Source: Kordiimonas lipolytica (lineage in GTDB: Bacteria; Pseudomonadota; Alphaproteobacteria; Sphingomonadales; Kordiimonadaceae). From it: 64,000 nucleotides of DNA. Location: assembly GCF_001550065.1 (NCBI RefSeq), contig NZ_LRUB01000036.1, positions 1 through 64,000 on the forward strand. Reading direction: 5' to 3'. Of this stretch, positions 49,801 to 64,000 are shown one piece after another. How positions within the stretch are numbered: the first letter of the stretch is position 1; every line of letters begins with the position of its first letter. Both the position numbers and the translations under genes were made by a program. The notes beneath the pieces are model-generated. The model was not told where the DNA came from. It did not search any database and saw nothing but the letters and a program-made list of their open reading frames with translations.

Positions 49801-52800
49801 GAGGCCGTCTGGCGCGCCCGTTTCCGGCAGGATCATTGGCTGAGCCTGGCGCTCTATCTTGCAGAAGAGCGCGGCGTTAAGCTGGACCTCTTTTCCGCTG
49901 CTCATATGGGCTGGAACCGCTTCGCAGAGCTGCTGGCCGAACATAATGTTCCGCTTGACGACCTGCGCGGCTATAGCGGCGTGGCCACCAACCCTTATGA
50001 ATTCGGCGAGCGCATGACACGGGCGTTTGACCAGCCCTATCGCGGACCAATCCTGCTGGTGCCGGAGAACAAGCATTTTTCCTGGACCAAGGCGACCAAC
50101 ATTTTCGGCTATGGCGAGCATGCCTTCTGGCCTGTGGCACTGGACGCGCGCGGCAAAATGGACGTGACAGCGCTTGCGGGGCTGATCCAGAAAGCTAAGC
50201 AGGAGACGCGCCCCATCAGCATGGTGGTGTCGGTCGCGGGCACGACGGAAACCGGCGAGATCGACCCCGTGGATCAGGTGCAGGCCGTACTGAATGCAGT
50301 GCGAGAGCGCGAGGGCTGGGACATCTGGCACCATGTGGATGCGGCCTATGGCGGTTTCCTGTGCAGCCTGTTGCGCGGTGAGCCCTCAAGCGTGCTGAGT
50401 GACGCGAACACCGCGGCGCTGGCGGCCATCGGGCAGGCGCATTCCGTCACCATCGACCCCCATAAGCTGGGCTATGTGCCCTATAGCTGCGGGGCGATCA
50501 TCACGAAGGACGAACAGGCTTATGCGGTCTCAAGTTTCAAGGCACCGTATCTTGAGCGTCAATTGGAAGTGCCCGACAAATGGTCGACCACGCTTGAAGG
50601 CTCGCGCTCTGCCGCCGGAGCGGCTGCCACATGGCTCACGGGCAAGACCATGGGGTTCGACACGTCCGGCCTTGGCGGCGTGATCGCGGAAACGATTGTC
50701 GCCTGCCGGGCGTTCCGGGAAAGGCTGGTTGCTGAGCTGCCATTCGTGCGCCCCTTGGACCCATCAGAGACCAACATCCTCTGTTATTCGCTGGCGCATG
50801 AGGGCATGAGCCTGAAGACCTCAAACGCCGCCACGGAAGCCGTGTTTGACCGTTTCGTTGCCTGCCCGGAATTTTCCGTTTCCAAAACCACGCTGTCGGG
50901 CAAGGCACACGCCAAGGTGATCGAGCGCCATGTGGGCGCCTATGGCGGCGTCTTGGATGATGACCGGCTGGTGCTGATCCGGTGCGTGTTCATGAACCCC
51001 TTCTGGCGCGAACAGGCCGTGGCGGAAAAGCTCACGGCGGATATCATCGGGCACCTCAAGGACTGGTTCCTGCCCGCGAAGGCGGCTTAGGGCCTAGAGC
51101 GGGGAATAGATAAGCGGCGTATCGGGGGCGGCGCCCAGCGCAGCAGTCAGGTCTTCGCGGCCGATGGCGGCTTGCACCACGCGGAGATCATCATCTGCGC
51201 GGGCGATCAAGGCGCTTGCCGCAAGGTCTTCGTCTGAAAGGTCGCCAGCCGTGCAGGCGCGCGCACCGCGGATGAGCGGGATATTTTCAAGATCTGCCTC
51301 AAGGCAGGGGCCTGCATCGAATACATCCACCTGGTTTCTGAAACGGAAACCCTGCTTTTCAAGAAGCGCGCGGGCAGGCCGCGTTTTGTCGTGGGTCAGG
51401 CCGATCACCCGCTGCGCCTCATCGGGCAGCAGCTCGGTGTATATCGGTACCTTGGGCATCAGGTCAGCGATAAAGCGGTTGGATACGCCCGAGCGCATAT
51501 CGGCTTCTGCGAAATCCAGCTTGAAGAATTTGCGGCCCACGGCTTCCCAGAAGGGCGAGCGCCCATCCGCATCTGTCCAGCCGCGCATCTCCGCCATGAC
51601 CTGTGGGCCGAAACGCTCGCGCATGGACGCCATCAGCATGAAACGGCTGAAGGACAGGAGCGTGCCGCGCCCGCCGCCGCGCATGGCAGGATCCAGAAAC
51701 AGGGTGCCGATCTCGGCGTAGCCATGAAAATCATTCACCAGCGACAGCACAGTGGCTTCACACGAAACGCCAATCTCTGGCGCGCGCGCTGCGTGTTTGG
51801 AAAGCCGGTAGCTATAAAAGGGTTGGCCCTGGCCCAGGTTGGTATAGATGGCGCTGACGCCGGATAGCGTGCCGTCGGTCTCTTCAAGCACCAGAAGATA
51901 TGTCTCCGCGCTCAGGCTGTCTGCGGGCCGGGCAAAGGAAGTGAGCGAGTCCTCGATCCGCTCCTGCCAGCCGGCCTCATTTTTCGGCAGCGTGGTCAGG
52001 CCCTGTCCGGCCTTGGCGGCCAGCGTCATCAGCTTTTCGGTGTCAGTATCTTTTGCAGGTCGAATAATCATTGGCGTTCCTTCCCTTGATACAGTGGTAG
52101 CATGTGGTCGCCTGATTTTTTGCCGGAAGATGGGCTGCCTGACCGCAAAAGATGCGGTTGACGAATAATTTTCCGCCATTCTTTCGGCATCTTTTGTGCT
52201 CATATGCAGCCATTAACCAAGCCCAAGGGACAAGGGATGACGACAGAGACGAACAGCCCACGCAAAGGCCAGGCGCCGCACGCTGTAGTGATGGTGCTAC
52301 CCCACCATTTTTATCCCAATGAAGAAACGGCGGAAGACAACGCCTTCCAGGTGGAGGGCGGCAACCGGGAACGAACCGAAAAGCGCGCCTTTGATGAGGT
52401 GCAGGGTGCGGTGGACGCCCTGCGTGCAGTTGGTGTGACGGTTCATTTGTTTGAAGACAAGGGCGTGGACACGCCAGACAGCGTGTTCCCCAACAACTGG
52501 TTTTCCACCCACCCGGATGGCCGCGTGGTGCTGTACCCGATGTATGCGCCGTCCCGCCGGGCGGAGCGCCGCGATGACATCATCGATTTCCTGCGCGAGA
52601 GCTATGATGTCGCGGGCGTGATCGATTATTCGTCTTTTGAATATGCTGAAAAATTCCTCGAGGGTACGGGCGCCATGGTGCTGGATCATGCGAACATGGC
52701 GGCTTATGTGACGCTGTCGCATCGCGCCGATGAAGATCTGGTGCAACGCTTTTGCAGCGATTTTGGATATGACCCCGTCACCTTCGAGACGCGCGGACCT

Positions 52801-55800
52801 GACGGCAACCCTATCTATCATACCAATGTGATGATGAATGTGGGCACCAAGCTTGCGCTTGTTGGCCTGTCAACCATTGTTGGCGCGGACAAACGGCAGG
52901 AAATTGAAGACCGGCTGGCCGCCACGGGGCGCACCATCATTGACTTGGGCGCAGACCAGATCGCGCAGTTTGCCGGTAACGCCCTTGAAGTACGGACGGC
53001 CAAGGGCCTTGTGCTGGTGCTTTCCGACACTGCACTTGCCAGCCTGACACCCGACCAGATCGAAATGATCGAGGCTGAGATGCCGCTCGTGCCGCTTCAT
53101 GTGCCGACGATTGAGAAAGCCGGCGGCAGCGCACGCTGCATGCTGGCGGGCATCCACCTGAAGCCGAAGGCCTAGGCACGCGGGAATTTCCCTTTGCATT
53201 CGATGCTGAAATCGGTTGTTCTACCTGTCGAACGGATGGGGAGAATGACTGGTGAAGAAGAAAATCCTGATTGGTAGCGGTGTGCTTGTTGTGGCGGTGG
53301 TTGGTTTTGTTCTCAACACCCTCATGGCGGCGGGCACGTTCCGCAAGATCAACCCGCACTATCACGGGAAATGTGACGCGGTGACCGGCGTAGTGGGCGT
53401 TGAGGACATCACGATCGACCCGGATTCTGGCTTCGCCTACCTGTCCTCCCATGACCGGCGCACCTGGGCCAAAACCGGCGAGGCAGAAGGCGATATCTTC
53501 CTTTACCGCCCTGGCAGCCTGGCGACCCCGCTTGCCATGCCGCATGACTATGAAGGGTCTTTTCACCCGCACGGCATTTCCCTGTGGCTCGACGCCACGG
53601 GCCCGGACCGCCTGATGGTGGTTAATCACCCGAACAGCGCGGATGCGGGCGGCATGCCCCTTAGCCAGGTTGAAATTTTTGAGGTCGGCCCCGCGCGGCT
53701 CACTCACATTCGCACGGTCAAAACGGACGGGCCCTACAGCCTCAATGACGTGGTGGCCACGGGGCCTGAAACCTTCTATGCATCGATCGACAAGGGCAGC
53801 GAGACAAAGCTGGGCCGCAGCCTTGAAAGCTATCTTCGCCTGTCGCGCGGCGGTATCGCCTATGGGGATGAACACGGCATGCGGCGGGTAGAAGGCGGCC
53901 TTGTGTACCCGAACGGCATCCAGTGGGACGGCGTGCATCTGTATGTCGCGGAAACCACCGGTCGGCGGCTCCTGAAATTCAAGCCGAGCGAAACCCCGAT
54001 GGAGCTGACCCTGGTGGCGGAAGATAACCTGAATACCGCGCTCGATAACCTGGAGTGGGACGCCGACGGCAATCTGTGGATTGGCGCGCATCCCCAGACG
54101 CTCAAGTTTGTCGAGCATGCCAAGGATGCCGCCAATCGGTCACCCAGCCAGGTGTTAAAGGCGACGCTTGCGGACGGCGGCTTTGATCTGCAGGAAGTGT
54201 ATCTGAATGACGGTGATCCCATTTCGGGCTCAAGTGTTGCAGCACCCTATGCGGGACGCATGCTGATCGGCAGCGTGTTCGACCCCTTTATTCTCGATTG
54301 CAAGCTTTAGGCTCGATCGCAAGATGTAGGCCTGCCAAACTGTCGCAGGGGCGGGTTGTCGCAGGGTAATCTGATCTCCTCTCTCCTATATTCAGGTCAC
54401 GGGCACGACGCTTGGAACACGCCGCCGCCCGGTGACCATTGAGTATGGGAGAGATGAGATGCAAACCACGACGAAGCCAGATCATGGCTATCAGAACCCC
54501 CACCATGTGCCCAAAGGCGCGTCGGACCGTATCGCGTTCGGCTTTGTTAAGCTTCTGCGCTTCTTTGCCGATACATTCTTTGCCAAACGCTATGGCCACC
54601 GGGCGGTGGTGCTGGAGACCGTCGCGGCCGTGCCCGGTATGGTTGGCGGCCTGTTGCAGCACCTGAAGGCGCTTCGCCAGATCCGTGACGATGAAGGCTG
54701 GGTGAAGGAATTACTCGAAGAAGCTGATAATGAGCGCATGCACCTGATGACCTTCATCCATGTGGCACAGCCAACGCTGTTCGAGCGCGCCGTGATCATG
54801 GTGACGCAAGCCATTTTCTATAATCTCTATTTCTTCCTCTATCTGTTCGCGCCCAAGACCGCGCACCGCGTGGTGGGATACTTCGAGGAAGAGGCGGTAA
54901 CGAGCTACACCAGCTATCTGGCGGAGATTGACGCCGGGCGGCACGAAAATGTACCCGCGCCGCAGATCGCCATTGATTATTGGGGCCTGGGCGCAGGCGC
55001 TACGCTCCGTGATGTGGTGATTGTCGTGCGTGAGGATGAAGCCGGGCACCGCGACCGCAACCATTTGTTCGCCGACCAACTGGCCGCGGGTGAAACGCCC
55101 AAGGGGTCGAGCTTGAAGGCCTGATGGCGGGCTGATGGATGCTGAACCAAGTTCAGCATGACGGTTGAGATAAAACCAGTTGTCACCCTGAACTTGTTTG
55201 GCGTGCCGCTAGCTTCGCAAACAGGGTCCATAGCCACAGAGTTACAGAAATTCGACCCTTAAGGCCGCGCCGCTTCCCATGGCCCCAGCGGCCTTATCAA
55301 TGGCATCGCCGAACTGGTCCAACACCCGTTCGCGCCGCACTTTCATGGTGTGGGTCAGGATGCCGTTCTCGATGGTCCAGGCCTCCGGCGCCACCAGCAC
55401 TGCGCCCACCTGCGCGTGGCGCTCAAGGGTCGGGTTGATCTCAGCCACTCGTTCGCGCACATGGGCTTCAATCGCGTCCCGTGCCAAGCCTTCTGCCAGC
55501 TCAGCGATCACCAGCAACAGCACCGTCTGCGGCATGCCGTGGCCCACAAGGCAGGCCTGATCGAGATAGTCGCTTTCAAGGAATTTGGCCTCAATCGGCA
55601 TGGGCGCGACATATTTGCCCTTGGCGGTCTTGAAGGTTTCCTTCACCCGGCCTTTCAGGATCACGAAGCCATCTTCGTCCAGTTCCGCGCGGTCGCCAGT
55701 ATAGACCCAGCCGTCACGGAATGTTTCCGCCGTTTTTTCCGGCATCTTATAGTAGCCAAGGCTGCAGCCGGGGCCGCGGGCGATCAGTTCGCCTTCTTCC

Positions 55801-58800
55801 GTGATGCGCACTTCAACACCGGGGGCGGGGCGGCCTACCGTATGGGGCTTGTTGGACCCCATGGGCGTGGTGGCCAGCGGCAGGATTTCCGTCTGGCCGT
55901 AGCCGTCCATCAGCGGCAGGCCGAAAAGCTTGAACCATTCCTTGATGTGGGGCGGCACGGGGGCCGTGGTGGACACTAGCTTCTCCACGCTCGCGAGGCC
56001 AAGCTTGTCACGTACGGCAGCGGCCGCCATATCGGCATGCGGCCCGGTAAGCGCGGCCCTCAAGGCCTCAGTCCCGCCTTCAGTGCCTGCGATCACGGCG
56101 GATGAAAGCTTGTCCCAGATGCGGGGTACGCCGAAGAAATAGTTGGGCTTGGCGAGCGCCAGGTCTTGCCCGAATGTTTCAAGACTTTCGTTGAAGAATA
56201 TGGTGCCGCCGATCCGAAGCGCATGCAGTTCAATAATCAGCCGTTCCGCCAGATGCGCCAGCGGCAGGTAGGAAATGAAATTCCAACCAGTACCGGATTC
56301 CGTTTGCTCTACCAGCGTGTGGGTGGCGCGCCCCAGGCTGCCCATGGAATGCATCACGCCCTTTGGTTTTCCAGTGGTGCCTGAAGTGAAAATCAGTGTC
56401 GCGACATCTTCTGGTCCGTGACCTTGAGGGGTGGGTTTCCCGTCCCCAAGCGCCAGAAACTCGTCCCATGTCATGTCGCCTTCGGCTGCATCCACGCCCG
56501 GCAGGGTGACAATGGTGATGCCTGCAGGCACATGGGCTTTCACCTCCGCCCAGTTGGCGCTTTCGCCCAGGAACAACAATTCCACATCGGCGAAATCCAG
56601 CACATAATGGAAGGTCTCTGGCCGCATGGTGGTGAACACAGGGACGGCCACGCTGCCGGACGCAAGGATGGCGAGGTCCGCCAGTATCCAGTGCGCCCGG
56701 TTCTTTGATAGGATCGCCGTCTTGTGGCCACTTTTGCCAAAGTGGGTGTGTATGGCGCGGGCGGCGCGGTCCACGGTCTCGGCTGTTTCCGCCCAACTGA
56801 CCGGGATTTGCTCGCCTGCCTTCAGGTCCACAAGGAAAGACACGTCTGGTTTTTCCTTGGCCCAGAAGGCCAGGTCTTCCATCACCGTCTTGCAGCCGAT
56901 TCCTATTTCATTGCCTTCCCACATGATCGTCTCCCCCACGATTATTGTGTCTATTTCAGCAGCTCCTGCGCGATGATCGTCTGCCGTATCTGGTTGGTGC
57001 CGGCGCCGATCTCGATCACCTTGCCGCTTCTATAGAGCCGGTTCACTTCCGTTTCGCGCATGAAGCCCATGCCGCCGTGAATTTGCACCGCGCTATCCAG
57101 CACGCGCATCAGTGCCCGGCCCGTGTGCAGCGCGTTCATGGCCGTCCGCATATGAATGGTGCCGCGACCGCCGCCGCCTTTTTCCAGATCGTTGATCTCT
57201 TTCATCAACTGGTAGGCGGTGGCGCGCATGGTCTCCACGTCCGTGTACATGTCGGCTAGTAAGCCCTTGATCAGCTGGAAATGCGCGATTGGTTTGCCGA
57301 ACTGCTGGCGTTCCTTGGCGTAGGCGACGCTGAGGTCAAGTGCCCGCTGCGCCACGCCCACGGTGGATGTGCACAGGAAAGCACGCTCGATATTGAGGCC
57401 GCTCATGACCACGGCGACACCATGGTTTTCCGCGCCCACAAGATTTTCAGCTGGCACGCGGCAATTGTCGAACACCAGTTCGCCCGTTGGGCTGCCGCGC
57501 CAGCCCATCTTGTCAAGCTTTTGGGCGACACTGAAGCCTTCGAATTCTTTTTCAACAATGAAGGCGGAAATACCGTGCGGGCCAGCAGCCGGGTTGGTTT
57601 TTGCATACACCAGCAGAATATCCGCCACCGGGCCGTTGGTGATGAACATCTTGCGGCCATTGAGCACATAATGATCACCGTCGCGCGTCGCCGTGGTAGC
57701 CATGGACCCCAGCGCGTCAGACCCGGCGCCGGGTTCCGTGAGCCCCAGCGCACCGATGGCGCCTTTCACAAAGCGCGGCAGATATTTTTCTTTCTGCGCA
57801 TCGTTTGCGTTCCTGACAATATTGTTCACGCACAGGTTTTCGCTGGCGCCCCAGCTGGCGCCGAAGCAGTGGTTCCAATATCCGAAGGCTTCCGCAACCA
57901 ATGCCTGGCTGGTGAAGTCAAGGTTGGCACCGCCAAGTGCTTCCGGAACTGTGGTGCCCAGGAAACCCACATCCGCCATGGCGCGGTAGGCCGCATCCGG
58001 GAACCAGTCCTCGTCATCCATCTTCGGCAACAGCGGCCACAATTCCTTCTCGGCGTACTTGTACGCTGTGTCGTAAAGGGCCTGGTGTTCAGATGTGAAG
58101 CCGAAGCTTTTAAGATCGGGGATCATGCCTGCCTCCAGTCCTGGGTGGCCAGGTGTGCGCGGGTTTCCTCTGGTGTCGTGACCTCGCGCCCGGCATTTCG
58201 CGCGCAGGCCGCCAGCGCCTCGATCATCTCACCGTTTGACCGTGCCTTGTCACCCGATGGCAGATAGAAACAGTCCTCAAGGCCCGTGCGCAGGTTGCCG
58301 CCCAGCTCCGCCACCCGCTGGTGCACGCCCCAGACATCTGCCCGCCCGATCAGCGTGGCCTGCCAGGGGCTGCCTTCCGGGCGGTATTTCACGAGTAAGG
58401 GGAGCAGGTCCGCGTCGCACGGCATGCCCGAGGCCACGCCCATGACAAAATTCACGTCCGCATGATCAACCATACCATTCTGGATATAGAGACTGACGGA
58501 GCGGAGGATGCCAATGTCGAAACATTCGAATTCTGGCACGATATTGTGTTCGCGCATGCAGTCCAGCATCTCGGCCACCTTATCGACCGGGTTCTGGAAA
58601 GTCATGGGCGGCCAGGCCCAGCTGCCGTCCTTCCGGGTCTTCAGGTAATTCAGCGTGCCCGCGTTCATTGCCGCCATCTCTGGCTTGCAGTGTGCAAGAT
58701 AGTCCAGCACTTCCGTCTGGTCCCGGCCCACAACGCCGGTGGTCATGTTGATCACCACGCCCGGGCAGGCGGCGCGGATGGCGTCGTTGATCTCAAGCGC

Positions 58801-61800
58801 CAGCGCACCGTCCCAACTAGGCAGATGGCCCTTGCCGGACTCCTGCTGCCGGTAATGGCAATGCATGATGGTGGCGCCCTGGTCATAGGCGGCCTTGGCC
58901 TCAGCCGCCATCTGCTCGGGTGTCACCGGCACATTGTGCTGGGTTGGGTCCGTCAGTACGCCCGTCAGCGCACAGGTCAAAATGGCTTTGTCTGTCATGC
59001 GGTATCCCCCGAAATAATAGTGGCAAGGGGCGCGCGGCTTTTCACTTGCGCGCCAATGCTTGCGGATAACTCTTCAATGGTGCCGTCCATGTCGGCCCGG
59101 ATGTGATGTTCCATTTTCATGGCTTCGATCACGCAGATCAGGTCGCCGGATTTCACCAGCGCGCCTTTTTCAACCTGTACGGCCACGATCTGCCCGTCCA
59201 TTGGGGCGGTCAGCCTGCCGGTGCCGCCAGCAGTGGCCCTTGAAGCCGGGGCGTGGGTCACGTCCCGCCCGGCAATGTGCCAGCGGCCGAAATCTGCTGA
59301 ATGCTGATCGCCGTTTCGGGCGTGGGCCACCCGCAGTTTTTCGCCCTTGTAGGTGAAGGTCTCGCCGTCAAATAGCGTGCTACGCGTTTTGTCGGTTGTG
59401 CTGGCTGTGATTTCCCAGCCGGTGGCGGTGCGTGACTGGCGCACTTCAACGGGCACGCGCGTGCCGTCCACTTCAAACACCCGCCGGGTATAGTTTCCTG
59501 CATGGGTTCGCCATCCTGCCAGCGCGGCCATTGGGCTGGCCTTAAGGGCCGCACCCTGCAACAGAAGCGCAAGCGTCAACGCCTGTGTCTCCGGTGGCAG
59601 CGGGATGAAAGGGGTGGCATGATCCAGCGTGTGGGTGCGCATGGTGCCTGACCGGAAGGGTTCATCGTTCAAGAGGTAGGCCAGCCACGCCTTGTTGGTT
59701 GCCATGCCTGCGATACGGCTTTCAGATAGCATGACGGAAAGGCGGTTTCTTGCCTCCTCGCGGGTTTTGCCATGCGCGATCAGCTTCGCCAGCATCGGGT
59801 CATAATAGGGGCTGACTGTATCACCCGCCACCACGCCGCTGTCGAGCCGACAGCCTTCCCCGATGGGGATGTCTAAGGCACCCAGCGTGCCGGTTTGCGG
59901 CATGAAGCTCTGGGCCGGGTCTTCGGCATAAAGCCGCGCCTCGATCGCATGGCCCGAAAGCGTGATGTCATCCTGACTGACGCTCAGCGCCTCGCCTGAG
60001 GCCACGCGGAGTTGCTCGGCCACAAGGTCTATGCCGGTCACCAGTTCCGTTACTGGATGTTCCACCTGAAGGCGGGTGTTCATTTCAAGGAAATAGAAGG
60101 CACCGTCTTCGTCCACCAGGAACTCGACCGTGCCAGCACCCGTGTAGCCCACAGCTTTCGCGAGCTTCACGGCAGCATCTGTCAGGCCCGTGCGGGTCTC
60201 ACTTGTGATGGTGGCGCAGGGCGCTTCTTCAATCACCTTCTGGTGTCGGCGCTGGGATGAACAATCGCGCTCAAACAGATGAATTACATTGCCATGGGTG
60301 TCGCCCAGCACTTGCACTTCCACGTGCCGGGCCTCGGCGATCATCCGCTCCAGGATGATGCCGCTGTCGCCGAAGGCGGAGCCCGCTTCGCGCCGGGCGC
60401 TTTCAAGCGCTTCGGTGAAACCCTTCAGGTCATCCACGCGCCTGAGGCCGCGCCCGCCGCCGCCGGCTGTGGCCTTGATCATCAGGGGCGTGCCGATGCG
60501 CTTTGCTTCCTTCAGCAGCAGGGCGTCGTCCGCATCAGCGCCGTCATAGCCGGGTACGGTGGGCACACCGGCTTTGTCTGCGATGCCGCGCGCGGTGCGC
60601 TTGTCACCCATTTGGGCGATGACGTCAGCGGAAGGCCCGACAAAGGTGATGCCGGCGTCTGCGACAGCTTTTGCGAAGGCCGCGTTTTCGGACAGGAATC
60701 CATAGCCCGGGTGGATGGCATCCGCTTCTGTTTCTCTGGCCGCTGCGATGATAGCGTCGATCTTCAGATAGCTGTCTTTCACGGGTGAGGGGCCGATGTG
60801 AACGGCGCGGTCCGCCATTTTCACATGCTGGGCGCATGTGTCTGCGTCGGAATAGACGGCGACGGTTTCAATGCCCATCGCGCGCGCGGTGCCGATGATC
60901 CGGCAGGCAATCTCCCCCCGGTTGGCAATCAACAGGCGCCTTATCATTTGTCGCCCTCCATCCATTTGGCTGGGCGTTTTTCAACGAAGGCTTTGGTGCC
61001 CTCCAGCCCTTCGCCCTGAAGCGACCGCGCAAACAGGTTGGCGGCCTCATCCAGCGTTTCAGGCGTGACCGTGTCCCCCATGTCCATCAGCAACTTCTTG
61101 GTGGCAGCCACAGCGCCGGGGGCTGCTTTCCTGGCCTTTTCAATGGTGTCGGTCAGCCTGCGGTCCATGGCTTCGACAGTGGGTTCGGAATAATGCACAA
61201 GGCCCACTTTCCGGGCCTTTTTGCCTGTGATGATATCGCCTGTGAGCGCCATCCTTCGGGTTTCCGTCAGCCCCATGCGGGCACGCACGAACGGCGCGAT
61301 TTGCGCCGGGATAAGTCCCAGCGTCACTTCCGGCATGCCAAAGCGGCAGCTGTCTTCCGTGATGGCAACGTCCGACACGCACACAAGCCCGAAGCCGCCG
61401 CCCATGGCCGCGCCGCGAACGAAAGTGACAAGCAGTTTCGGAAAGCGCTGGGCGCGCTCCAGCAGTGTGCCGAACCGGCGGTTGCCGATGGCGATGTCAT
61501 CTGCGTTCTTGTGGCCAGTGCTGAAGTCTTTCAGGTCGCCGCCCGCGCAGAAGACGCCGTTTGCACCGCGGATTACCATGATGCGCACGCTGTCGTCTGC
61601 CTCGGCTGTGTCAAACGCATCCATCAGCGCGTCAACCATTTTGAAGTTCATGGCGTTTTTCACCTCAGGCCGATTGAGCGTCACGTAGAAAACGCCGCCG
61701 GCCTGGCTGATGAGGACGGGATCAATCCCAGTGTCAGCCACAGGATCAACCATTGGACATGCCCATCAGTTTGGTCAGGATACGGAGCATGGTCTCGTCC

Positions 61801-64000
61801 GACCCGCCACCGATTGAGGACAAGCGCCCGTCGCGGTAGCTCCGCGCCACCAGGTTGTCCCACATGAAGCCCATGCCGCCCCAATACTGCAGGCAGGCAT
61901 CCGGCACTTCGCGGCCCAGTCGCCCGGCCTTCAGCTTGGCCATGGTCGCGAGTTTGGTTACATCAATGCCGTTGATATATTGCTCGGTCGCGTGCCAGAT
62001 CAGCGCGCGCAGCGCCTCCACTTCCGTCTGCAGTTCCGCCAGCCGGTACTGCACCACCTGGTTATCCAGCACGCTGCCGCCGAAAATCTGCCGGTCCTTG
62101 GTATATTCAATGGTGCGCTGGATGGTGTCTGACATGCCTTTGGGGCCCAGCATGGCGGCGCACAGGCGTTCCTCCTGGAACTGCATCATCTGCATCCTGA
62201 AGCCGTCACCTTCGCGACCGATCCGGTAGCGCTGCGGCACGCGCACGTCATCAAAGAAAATCTGCGCCGTGTCGGATGACCGCATCCCCGGCTTGTTCAG
62301 CTTTTCCGAAAAGCTGATGCCGGGCGTGTTCGTCGGCACAATGATCAGCGATTTGTTCACATGCTCCTGCGCGTCGCCGGTGTTGGCCAAAAGGCACAGG
62401 AAATCCGCCTGGGTTGAGTTGGTGATCCACATTTTGGTGCCGTTGATGACATAGTCGTCACCGTCCCTGACTGCGTTGGTCTTGATCGCCGCCACGTCAG
62501 AGCCCGCGTGGGGTTCGGATACGGCGATGGAACACACCATGTCGCCCGCGATGGCGGGGGCGAGGAATTCGTGCCTAAGCTCGTCCGACCCGAAACGGGC
62601 GAGGGCAGGGGTGGCCATGTTGGTCTGCACGCTGATGCCCATGGGCACGCCGCCGCAGTTGATGCCGCCCAATTCTTCGGCCAGCACCATCTCGTAGCTA
62701 TAATCCAGGCCCAGGCCGCCGAATTCTTCGGGCTTGGAGATGCCCAGAAGGCCAAGGTCACCCATTTTCTTGAACAGCTCATGCGCCGGGAAAATGCCAG
62801 CCTCTTCCCATTCATCCACATAGGGGTTCACTTCTTCCGCAACGAAGCGGGCGACGGTGCGGCGGAGTTCATTATGTTGGTCAGTAAAAAGCATGTCGTG
62901 TTCCCCCTAAAAGCGTGCAACGCCAAAAGTGTTGGGCCGGGTTTCGCGGCTGTCCGCGTCCCGGCAGATATCCAATAGGTAAATCAGTAGGTTACGCGTA
63001 TCGCGCGGGTCGATGATGCCGTCATCCCACAGCCGCGCGGTGCCATAGAGCGCGGTTGAGCAGGCGTCCATCTGGTCGGCTGTCGCCTTTTCCATGGCCG
63101 CCAGCATGTCTTCATCCGGCGTTTCACCCATGCGTTTGGCTTTCTCTGTGCCCACGATCCGGAGCACCATACCCGCCTGCGCGCCGCCCATCACGGCGGT
63201 GCGGGCGTTAGGCCAGGAGAAAACAAAGCGCGGGTCCACACCGCGACCGCACATGGCATAGTTGCCAGCGCCGTAGCTGCCGCCGATATGAATGGAAATT
63301 CTGGGCACCCGCGCGTTCGTGACCGCCTGAATAAGCTTTGAGCCGTGCTTCACCACGCCGCCCGCTTCCGCATCCTTGCCCACCATGAAGCCGGTGGTGT
63401 TATGGAGGAACAAGATGGGCACGCCAGACTGATCACAGAGCTGCACGAACTGGGCGGCCTTTGTGGCACCGATGGGCGTGATGGGGCCGTTATTGCCGAT
63501 GATGCCCACGGTCTGGCCTGCGACGCTTGCGTGGCCGCATACCGTCTGGCTGTCATAGTCATTCTTGAAATCAAGGAAATCTGAGCCGTCCACCAGCCGC
63601 GCGATCACCTCGCGCACGTCATAAGGCGTTTTGGCGTCTGCGGGCACCACGCCGATCAGCTCATTGGGTGAGAAGAGCGGTGCTGGATAGTCGTCCTGTT
63701 TCGTACCGGGCGCTTTCCATGGTAGGCGCTTCATTATTTCGCAGGCGTAACGAATGCCGTCAGCGTCATCTTCGGCCAGATATTCGGCTGTGCCGGTGAC
63801 TTCCGCGTGTAGTTCTGCGCCGCCAAGTTCCTCATCTACGGCGATCTCGCCGGTGGCAGCCTTCAGAAGTGGTGGCCCCGCAAGGAACACTTTCGAGCGC
63901 CCGCGCACCATCACGACATAATCCGATAGGCCGGGCTGGTACGCTCCGCCCGCCGTGCTGCTTCCGTGCACCACCGTGATTTGCGGAATGCCAGCGGCGG

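Overview
The window is a gene-dense stretch of about 64 kb from a G+C-rich bacterium, almost certainly an alphaproteobacterium. Pointers are the elongator tRNA-Met sequence, an alternative oxidase, intergenic hairpin repeats of the type found in sphingomonads and relatives, and a Pseudomonas-like acyclic terpene (atu) gene set. I cannot name the genus. No phage, transposase, rRNA or CRISPR array is present. Both ends cut through genes: a DEAD-box helicase on the left and a carboxylase beta subunit on the right.

Left third (1-24 kb). This part holds RNA helicases (DEAD-box, HrpB), a zinc-independent quinone/alcohol reductase, an M50 membrane protease and an exported M20 peptidase. An Acr3-type arsenite exporter follows, with a small cysteine-rich gene just after it, then an OsmC protein and tRNA-Met(CAT) with its promoter and terminator. 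Next is a 1.9 kb islet bounded by an imperfect copy of the tRNA 3' end. It carries a membrane-anchored AraC regulator and a small secreted protein. Beyond it lie SulP with its XRE regulator, an IMPACT-family protein, an exported KatG, a GH64/thaumatin-like protein, a sulfotransferase and a molybdopterin oxidoreductase.

Middle third (24-46 kb). The most striking features here are four homologous, permease-less periplasmic solute-binding proteins (27.4, 31.6, 35.2 and 44.2 kb). They are scattered among three exported amidohydrolases, a LysR regulator and an alpha-hydroxy-acid oxidase. At 38.5-40.2 kb a three-gene operon joins two related small membrane proteins to an exported DRGH-type nuclease. 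I consider it the best candidate for an undescribed system.

Right third (46-64 kb). Threonine catabolism (kbl-tdh) lies beside an XRE-cupin regulator whose probable operator occurs in front of both itself and kbl. A PLP decarboxylase, AstA and CtlX (arginine or guanidino metabolism), a paraoxonase-like lactonase and an alternative oxidase follow. The window ends in a seven-gene minus-strand operon. Its gene order (carboxylase beta, acyl-CoA dehydrogenase, hydratase, carboxylase alpha) and sequences match atuCDEF for citronellol/geraniol breakdown. A beta-keto acid cleavage enzyme, an isovaleryl-CoA-dehydrogenase-like enzyme and an acyl-CoA ligase extend it.

All calls rest on reading the sequence and remembered family features. 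No database search was run.
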